DNA of 28,279 nucleotides from CAZBME01 sp964645835 (GTDB lineage: Bacteria > Desulfobacterota > Syntrophia > Syntrophales > UBA8958), in contig CAZYDG010000002.1 in NCBI GenBank assembly GCA_964645835.1, positions 1 to 28,279 on the forward strand. The letters are read 5' to 3'. The position numbers and the translations under genes were made by a program. Below are positions 23,022-28,279 of the stretch, one piece after another; position 1 is the stretch's first letter; every line of letters starts with the position of its first letter. The notes under the pieces were generated by a model. It ran no database searches. It was given only the letters and a program-made list of their open reading frames with translations, and was not told the origin of the DNA.

Positions 23022-24077
23022 CTAAAAAACCTGCCAGACGGGTTCCACCTGCTCCATAACCCGTCTGATCGTCTGGTCCTTTCCCTGATCGGCCTCGTAT
23101 TCGAGGCGATCCAGGTTATCTTCAGAATAGTGCGTATCGTCGTGCATTTCATTGAGCACCGCTTTGACCGATTCCGCTACACCCGTTACATGATAGCCGC
23201 CCTCAAGAACAGCCACGAGATGTCCATCGCAGACAACATCGGCAATATCCATCATGATCCGGGTCAGGGCGGCAAAGCCCGTCGGTGTAACTTTCATGTC
23301 ACCCAGGGGATCTTTTTCATAGATATCAAAACCGGCGGACACAAGGACCAACTCCGGCTTGAATTCCATAGCCACCGGTTGCAATAGTCCTCGATAGGCC
23401 TTGACATACATGGCATTGTCTCCGCAGGCCTTCATGGGAACATTGATGGTGTAGAAGGCCCCTTCACCGTGGCCCACATCCGTCAAAAACCCCGTACCCG
23501 GATAGGCTGGAAATTGATGGGTGGAAAAATAAAGCACCTTTTTATCATTATAGAAAATGGACTGTGTCCCATCTCCGTGATGGAGATCCCAGTCGGCAAT
23601 CAAAACCCGCGATAATCCATACCGTGAGATGGCATAGCGGGCTGCGATAGCGATGTTGTTAAATATACAAAACCCCGCGGCATGACCCGTCCCGGCATGA
23701 TGCCCCGGTGGCCGGATAATGGCGAAAGCGTTACCGACATCCCCATTCATAACGGCATCGACAGCGGAAAGGGCACCACCGACGGCTAGTTTTGCAGTAT
23801 CGTATGTATCGGAAGTCGTTTCCGTGTCCGGATCAAGGACAACACAGTCCTGATTTGCCGTTTGGGCAATCAGATCAATGTAGCGAGGGTCATGGACCAG
23901 GGCGATTTCATCATGGGTTGCATAACGTGGCTGAATCGATATAAACTTGCCAGCCATGTCGGGTTTGTCCAGCATGGCATGGATGGCTTCCAACCGCCGG
24001 GGCGATTCGGGATGGGCTATACCGGCACCATGCCTTAGATAACGATTATCTCTGACAATTCCTGTCTTCCGGGGCAT
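23022..24077 (-). CDS. Histone-deacetylase-family (AcuC/AphA-like) deacetylase
   Basis: 351 aa. RPPGHHAGTGHAAGFCIFNN carries the active-site His126-His127; zinc ligands are Asp164 and His166 (DWDLHHGDGT) and Asp251 (SAGFD); Tyr295 sits in LEGGYH. The N-terminal HPESPRRLEAI motif is also typical. It removes acyl groups from lysines or from small amines; class II-like bacterial members include AcuC (acetyl-CoA synthetase activation) and acetylpolyamine amidohydrolases. The last residues precede a TAG at the very edge of a repeat, so the C-terminus may have been trimmed. The Shine-Dalgarno is weak. Confidence 0.93.
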   Translation of the reverse strand: MPRKTGIVRDNRYLRHGAGIAHPESPRRLEAIHAMLDKPDMAGKFISIQPRYATHDEIALVHDPRYIDLIAQTANQDCVVLDPDTETTSDTYDTAKLAVGGALSAVDAVMNGDVGNAFAIIRPPGHHAGTGHAAGFCIFNNIAIAARYAISRYGLSRVLIADWDLHHGDGTQSIFYNDKKVLYFSTHQFPAYPGTGFLTDVGHGEGAFYTINVPMKACGDNAMYVKAYRGLLQPVAMEFKPELVLVSAGFDIYEKDPLGDMKVTPTGFAALTRIMMDIADVVCDGHLVAVLEGGYHVTGVAESVKAVLNEMHDDTHYSEDNLDRLEYEADQGKDQTIRRVMEQVEPVWQVF

Positions 24078-24203
24078 TATTTTTCCAATACGCTTTTAAT
24101 CTCCGAGCCAGACGTACCATTGATTGTTGCAAAGGTAGGACGTGAGCTTGAAGCAAAGAAGATTTCTACCATAAAAACCGTTGAAGTGCAAAAATATTTA
24201 CCG

Positions 24204-24233
24204 TTGACAAATGTTTGCACATCAAGATATATT
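24204..24233 (+). promoter_or_regulatory. Sigma70-type promoter of tatA-tatC
   Basis: TTGACA (24204-24209), 18-bp spacer, TATATT (24228-24233); predicted start near 24240, about 78 nt before tatA. Confidence 0.55.
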
Positions 24234-24317
24234 TTCGCCCACTATTGTAACACGGTCTTTCGCGACGCCGTCCATCTCGGCGGAAACGTGCAAATTCCGG
24301 ATTAAAGGACAAATCAT

Positions 24318-24593
24318 ATGTTTGGCATAGGCATGTCTGAGCTCATCATTATTGCCATTGTGGCCCTTTTGGTTGTCGGGCCGAAGAAGCTCCCCGATCT
24401 TGCCAAATCGCTGGGCAGGGGGTTGAACGAATTCCGACGAGCCACAGAGGGCGTTACGGAATCAATCAAGGATACCCTGAAAGAGGACGAACCCAAGAAA
24501 GAGGGGAACGGCCCCAAAGATTCCCTCCTTTACGGCAAAGCCGACGAAAAACCCCATCCGACGGAAGAAGCCTCTTCCAAACCTAAGGCCTGA
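24318..24593 (+). CDS. tatA: Twin-arginine translocase subunit TatA/TatE
   Basis: 91 aa: a short TM helix (about 6-20), the GPKKLP hinge (21-26), an amphipathic helix (27-45) and a charged, disordered tail. TatA oligomers form the protein-conducting part of the Tat system. No separate tatB is seen, so this protein may serve both TatA and TatB roles as in minimal TatAC systems. AAAGGAC lies upstream of the ATG. Its TGA shares one base with the tatC ATG. Confidence 0.95.
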   Translation: MFGIGMSELIIIAIVALLVVGPKKLPDLAKSLGRGLNEFRRATEGVTESIKDTLKEDEPKKEGNGPKDSLLYGKADEKPHPTEEASSKPKA

Positions 24594-25363
24594 TGAACAA
24601 CATGGAAGATGAAAAACTGCCCTTGACCTCTCATCTGGAGGAATTGAGGAAACGTATTATCCGCATTCTCATCGCCGTCGGCGTCGGGTTTTTTGCCTGT
24701 TATTACTTTAAGGAGTATCTTTTTAAAATTATCACCCAGCCCCTTATGGACGTTCTCCCCAAGAACAGCCATATGATTTACACAGGCTTGCCGGAGGCTT
24801 TTTTCATCTATTTGAAAATAGCCTTCTTTGCTTCTCTTTTTCTGACGAGTCCCTATATCTTCTTCCAGATCTGGCGTTTTATCGCACCGGGTCTTTTCCC
24901 GAAGGAAAGAAAGCTTGTCCTGCCCTTTGTTGTCTCTTCCACATTTCTCTTTCTAGCAGGGATCCTTTTCGGCTATTACTTAGCCTTGCCGCCGGCCTTC
25001 GAGTTTTTTGTAGCCTTCTCTTCGGATGCCCTCAAACCCATGATTTCCTTCCGGGAATATCTCTCATTTGCCTTGAAGATGCTCCTGGCCTTCGGGGTTT
25101 CTTTTGAACTGCCCGTTTTTATCTTTTTCATGGCCAAGCTTGGTATCGTCAACGCCCAAATGCTCCGTAAGCAAAGACGGTATGCCATACTGATCATCTT
25201 CATCGTTGCCGCCATACTTACGCCTTCACCGGACGCTTTCAGCCAGATCATCATGGCCATACCCCTCATGGTCCTCTATGAAATCAGCATCTTTCTAGCA
25301 AAATACGCCGGGAAGAAGAAAGAAGAAAAGCCGGACCCAGCCGATGAAAGCGAGGAGCCGTAG
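24593..25363 (+). CDS. tatC: Sec-independent translocase TatC
   Basis: 256 aa with six predicted TM helices. The N-terminal LPLTSHLEELRKRII motif forms the twin-arginine signal-recognition site, and FIAPGLFPKERK lies in the first periplasmic/cytoplasmic loops typical of TatC. It recognises folded exported proteins with RR signal peptides. The start may be 24593 (one-base overlap with tatA) or the in-frame ATG 24602. A charged Lys/Glu tail follows the last helix. Confidence 0.97.
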   Translation: MNNMEDEKLPLTSHLEELRKRIIRILIAVGVGFFACYYFKEYLFKIITQPLMDVLPKNSHMIYTGLPEAFFIYLKIAFFASLFLTSPYIFFQIWRFIAPGLFPKERKLVLPFVVSSTFLFLAGILFGYYLALPPAFEFFVAFSSDALKPMISFREYLSFALKMLLAFGVSFELPVFIFFMAKLGIVNAQMLRKQRRYAILIIFIVAAILTPSPDAFSQIIMAIPLMVLYEISIFLAKYAGKKKEEKPDPADESEEP

Positions 25364-25368
25364 AACCC

Positions 25369-27402
25369 GTGAAAGGTAAAACACGCCGAAGACACTTTGG
25401 TTTCGGAACCTTTCTCGTCATTAGCCTGATCCTTGTCTCCGTTGCTGTCCTCGCGGGTGGTGGCATTGCCGCTTATATGCTCCTTGGGGAAATGCCCAGC
25501 ATAGCCGCACTCAAGGATTACCGGCCCTCAATCGCCACGCGGGTCTATGCGGATAATAACGAGTTGATTGACGAGTTTTTTCTGGAAGACCGCAAGATAA
25601 TCAAGATTGCCGATGTTCCCAAGATTGTGATTCAAGCCTTTATCGCCGCTGAGGACAGCCGTTTTTTTGAACACAAAGGAATTGATTTCACGGGTATATC
25701 GCGAGCATTCTTCAAGAACGTGGGTGCGGGACGTATTGTTCAGGGGGGCAGTACGATTACCCAGCAGGTAGCCAAATCCATGTATCTGTCTCCCGAGCGA
25801 AGTTACATCCGCAAACTCAAGGAGGTTGTCCTCGCCTACAAAATCGATCACTACCTTTCAAAGGAAGAAATCCTCAATCTTTATCTCAACCAGATTTATC
25901 TGGGACACGGCACCTACGGCATTGAAGCAGCGGCCCAGGGGTATTTCGGCAAGAGCGCCAGACACCTGACCTTGCCCGAAGCGGCCCTGATAGCCGGACT
26001 GCCCAAAGCCCCGAGCACCTACTCGCCTTTTACCCATTTCGATAAAGCCCGCCAAAGGCAGACCTATGTCCTGGAAAGGATGTTCGAGGACGGCTACATT
26101 ACGAAGCAGGACAAGGATCGGGCTTTGAACACGCCTTTGCTGTTGCGGTCCATCAAGCCAAAGGAGAAGGTGGCCCCTTACTTCATCGAAAACGTCCGGC
26201 GCTATATCCAGGAAAAATATGGCAGCGAGGTCTTGTACAAGGAAGGGCTGGAGGTTTATACAACCCTTAACCTCAATATGCAGAAGGCTGCCAATGAGGC
26301 CGTAGCGACGGGCTTAAAAGAATTGGAGGAGCGCCATGATTACGAAAAAGGCCTTGTCCAGTCGGCATTATTGACCATGGATATAAAAACGGGCGCCGTT
26401 AAGGCCATGGTCGGCGGCCGGGATTTCGTCAGGAGTGAATTCAACCGGGCTACCCAGTCGCGCCGCCTTCCCGGTTCGGCGTTTAAACCGCTCATTTATA
26501 CGGCGGCCTTTGACAAGGGGTTGACGCCTTCGACCAAATTTGTTGATGCCCCGATAGAATATCCGGACCCGTCCAGTCCCGACGGCATGTGGCGCCCCAA
26601 AAACTTCGATGGCAAGTTTAAAGGGCCAACCACTCTTCGCAATGCCATAGTGCAATCCCGTAACATTATGACTATTAAAGTGCTTCAGGAAATCGGTGTT
26701 GATTATGCCGTCTCCTATGCCATGAACCTGGGTATTACATCCCCTTTGGCAAAAAATCTATCTCTGGCCCTGGGAACATCGGGCGTCACTCTCCAGGAAA
26801 TGGTTCGGGCCTACGGGGTTATCGGCAATCAGGGCCGGCGTGTTACGCCTTTTTTCATCACGAAGATAATCGACCGTACCGGCCAGGTTTTTGAGGAAAA
26901 TCCGCCTCTTGTGGAGCAGGTCATTGATCCGAGAATTGCCTTCATTTCGACATTCATTATGCAAGACGTAGTCACCAGCGGAACGGGCCGCCGTGTCAAA
27001 AGCATCGGCCGTCCCGTGGCCGGGAAAACGGGGACGACCAATGACGTGAAGGACGCATGGTTTATCGGCTTTACGCCTTCTCTTGTAACCGGCGTGTGGG
27101 TAGGCTTTGATCAGGAGAGGACCCTGGGGCATCAGGAAGTCGGCGGCAGGGCTGCTGCGCCCATCTGGCTCTATTGTATGTCCAAGATCCTTGCCAACAC
27201 ACCCGTCGAGTCTTTCCCCGTTCCCCAGGGAATTGTCTTCGTAAAGGTAGATGCCAAAACGGGCAACCCGTCAAACGGAGGGGGGGCTATTTACGAGGCT
27301 TTTCTTGAAGGAACGACGCCGGAAGGCGCCGCTGTAATAAACCCATATGACATACAAACTACTGAAACGGTTGTGCCACGGGAAGAAGAAGGGGAAGACT
27401 AA
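25369..27402 (+). CDS. Penicillin-binding protein 1A, bifunctional transglycosylase/transpeptidase
   Basis: 677 aa. A cytoplasmic basic start is followed by a TM anchor (about 14-38) and a GT51 glycosyltransferase domain (about 50-225) with catalytic Glu95 in AAEDSRFFEHKG and GGSTITQQ. The transpeptidase domain (about 330-610) has Ser370 (GSAFKP), SRN at 430-432 and KTG at 553-555. It polymerises and crosslinks peptidoglycan in the periplasm. The GTG start lies 5 bp after the tatC stop, with GAGGAG inside the end of tatC as ribosome site. A complete 200-bp repeat begins at the base after its stop. Confidence 0.96.
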   Translation: MKGKTRRRHFGFGTFLVISLILVSVAVLAGGGIAAYMLLGEMPSIAALKDYRPSIATRVYADNNELIDEFFLEDRKIIKIADVPKIVIQAFIAAEDSRFFEHKGIDFTGISRAFFKNVGAGRIVQGGSTITQQVAKSMYLSPERSYIRKLKEVVLAYKIDHYLSKEEILNLYLNQIYLGHGTYGIEAAAQGYFGKSARHLTLPEAALIAGLPKAPSTYSPFTHFDKARQRQTYVLERMFEDGYITKQDKDRALNTPLLLRSIKPKEKVAPYFIENVRRYIQEKYGSEVLYKEGLEVYTTLNLNMQKAANEAVATGLKELEERHDYEKGLVQSALLTMDIKTGAVKAMVGGRDFVRSEFNRATQSRRLPGSAFKPLIYTAAFDKGLTPSTKFVDAPIEYPDPSSPDGMWRPKNFDGKFKGPTTLRNAIVQSRNIMTIKVLQEIGVDYAVSYAMNLGITSPLAKNLSLALGTSGVTLQEMVRAYGVIGNQGRRVTPFFITKIIDRTGQVFEENPPLVEQVIDPRIAFISTFIMQDVVTSGTGRRVKSIGRPVAGKTGTTNDVKDAWFIGFTPSLVTGVWVGFDQERTLGHQEVGGRAAAPIWLYCMSKILANTPVESFPVPQGIVFVKVDAKTGNPSNGGGAIYEAFLEGTTPEGAAVINPYDIQTTETVVPREEEGED

Positions 27403-27602
27403 CAGGCTGTTGAAAAACGTCCATCTGCTGCGTTGCGCCGCAAGCCTCCCCCGCTTTCGCGGGGGCAGGCTACATCGACGTACTTCTATGTACGCTGTCC
27501 CCTGCTGGCGGGGGTGCAGGGGGTGGTTGCCTCAGCTTTTGCGCGCCTTGCATCTGAACATTTTTGAACAGCCTGCCCGAAATTGAGTTTTACAACAGCC
27601 TG
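27403..27602. repeat. Complete 200-bp repeat, family B copy 2
   Basis: It begins CAGGCTGTTGAAAAACGTCC directly after the PBP stop and ends ACAACAGCCTG at about 27602. It contains the same internal palindromes as copy 1. Its right end joins the truncated gene at 27603. Confidence 0.93.
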
Positions 27603-27674
27603 TTAAAGGGGGATCGCCATGAGCATCATCGCCCCAAGCGTCATTTTCGTCTTGAAGGACTTCTCCGCCAGCAT
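27603..27674 (-). pseudogene. Truncated chemoreceptor-like gene start, cut by repeat
   Basis: Minus strand: GAGGAGG (27689-27683), 8-nt spacing, ATG 27674, then 23 codons beginning MLAEKSFKTK and continuing into a hydrophobic stretch TLGAMMLMAIPL. The TAA stop at 27605-27603 falls on the edge of the 200-bp repeat. The basic FKTK sequence leading into a TM helix is typical of methyl-accepting chemotaxis or other sensor proteins. The remainder of the gene is missing downstream, so it looks disrupted. It lies 51 bp after the STAS gene. Confidence 0.6.
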
Positions 27675-27725
27675 GGCCCCAACCTCCTCTTTTGTATGTG
27701 CCGATAATTGCATAAGCGATGAAGT

Positions 27726-28028
27726 CTACTTGGGCGTAATCGTGAAGATGGTATCCAGTTTGAGTTCCTGAAACAGGCGATAAAGATCGGGCCTAACGTT
27801 GACGACACTCATCTTTCCACCCTGAACGCCGATCTTTTTGTAAAAGAGCAGCAGTTTTCCGATGCCGGAACTCCCCATATAGCCAACGCCACGCAAATCG
27901 ATGGTGATCTCTTTAATATTTTCGAGTTCCTTGACTTTCGCTTTCAGAATTTCTGCTCCCTTTTCATCGATGTCACCGTTGATCTCGGCCCTTCCTTTGT
28001 CTCCATCGTGGGTAATCTTGATATCCAT
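27726..28028 (-). CDS. STAS-domain anti-sigma factor antagonist
   Basis: A 100-aa single STAS domain. ITIDLRGVGYMGSSGIGKLL carries the phosphorylatable serine (Ser54 by alignment with SpoIIAA-type DSSG; here Gly replaces the Asp). Such proteins bind anti-sigma kinases when unphosphorylated. AAAGGAG precedes the ATG. No partner kinase or phosphatase is in the window; a chemoreceptor-like remnant follows, so a signalling operon is likely. Confidence 0.92.
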   Translation of the reverse strand: MDIKITHDGDKGRAEINGDIDEKGAEILKAKVKELENIKEITIDLRGVGYMGSSGIGKLLLFYKKIGVQGGKMSVVNVRPDLYRLFQELKLDTIFTITPK

Positions 28029-28279
28029 AACGAATCTCCTTTAAAATGAATCCTGATAATCGCAACCCGTCTTTTTGCCTGGTTCCATGGAACAAACAAC
28101 ATGTTTTCAGCAATGTGTGATGGTACATTAAGGTTATGATAACTCAACTTTCGCACACATTTAAACGAGTATAAGTATCTGTTCTTTAACAATAAGCGAC
28201 GTCATTCCGCCATTCAAGTAGCCACTGTGCCCCGTAAATTGGTGGTAGTTCTCTGAAAAAACGGCCGATCAAAGATCGG
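28029..28279. other. Upstream region of the STAS gene, nothing recognised
   Basis: 251 bp to the window end. No credible gene, repeat family seen elsewhere in the window, or well-spaced promoter was found on either strand. The last bases contain a short CGATC/GATCG palindrome. Confidence 0.4.

Noticed and set aside
24120..24305. 61-aa frame upstream of tatA
   Set aside because: It overlaps the predicted tat promoter, has no Shine-Dalgarno and no recognisable motif.
27347..27586. 79-aa plus-strand frame after PBP1A
   Set aside because: Almost entirely repeat sequence in a different frame of PBP1A's end.

Overview
The window looks like bacterial chromosome from the Desulfobacterota, most plausibly a Syntrophus/Smithella-type syntroph. 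This is an inference from moderate GC content, a class III polyhydroxyalkanoate (PHA) cluster, a NIL-domain ferredoxin, a DUF3467 protein, GatCAB and many short dispersed palindromic repeats. No tRNA, rRNA or CRISPR array was recognised. About 30 genes can be supported, including two that are very short (a 59-aa gene at 11495-11674 and a 23-codon truncated gene at 27603-27674).

Layout. 1-~150 is the end of an insertion sequence: the first 21 codons of a transposase on the minus strand, preceded by three 12-bp direct repeats. 157-4063 is a plus-strand PHA operon, phaE-phaC-(tandem GAF protein)-phaJ, behind a good sigma70-type promoter with an inverted repeat in its spacer. 4285-5534 (minus) holds a coiled-coil protein and two tandem paralogous small phasins, driven by a near-perfect consensus promoter. 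A divergent phaR-type regulator (5811-6281) and a NIL-ferredoxin follow. 7147-10499 (minus) is a complete N-degron module, clpS-clpA-aat. 10650-12687 (plus) has DUF3467, a GIY-YIG protein overlapping a 59-aa gene, and an alpha/beta hydrolase. 12800-13000 (minus) is a cold-shock gene with a long leader. 13550-16250 (plus) has a YgiB-like lipoprotein, a YgiC-like ATP-grasp ligase and two membrane or membrane-associated proteins. 16798-22805 (minus) reads gatC-gatA-gatB-mtnA-HAD phosphatase-lipoprotein, and a histone-deacetylase-family gene lies just upstream on the same strand. 24318-27402 (plus) is tatA-tatC-PBP1A. 27603-28028 (minus) has a STAS-domain protein followed by the truncated start of what looks like a chemoreceptor gene.

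How the genes work together. The first 6.3 kb form one PHA storage system: synthase (PhaC/PhaE), monomer supply (PhaJ), granule coat (phasins) and regulator (PhaR), plus an unusual GAF sensor inside the operon. The clpS-clpA-aat block couples tagging of N-termini (Aat) with recognition (ClpS) and unfolding for degradation (ClpA). GatCAB makes Gln-tRNA(Gln) and/or Asn-tRNA(Asn), MtnA serves methylthioribose salvage, and TatAC with PBP1A act at the envelope.

The most striking non-coding signal is a roughly 200-bp repeat with terminal inverted repeats (CAGnCTGTTGAAAA at the left end). Three full copies, and one decayed copy whose left end survives, start 0-5 bp after the stop codon of a gene, always in the same orientation relative to that gene. 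A second, 66-70-bp palindromic family occurs three times, and several other repeat families fill the remaining gene-free gaps (4064-4284, 6780-7146, 10950-11195, 16251-16797).
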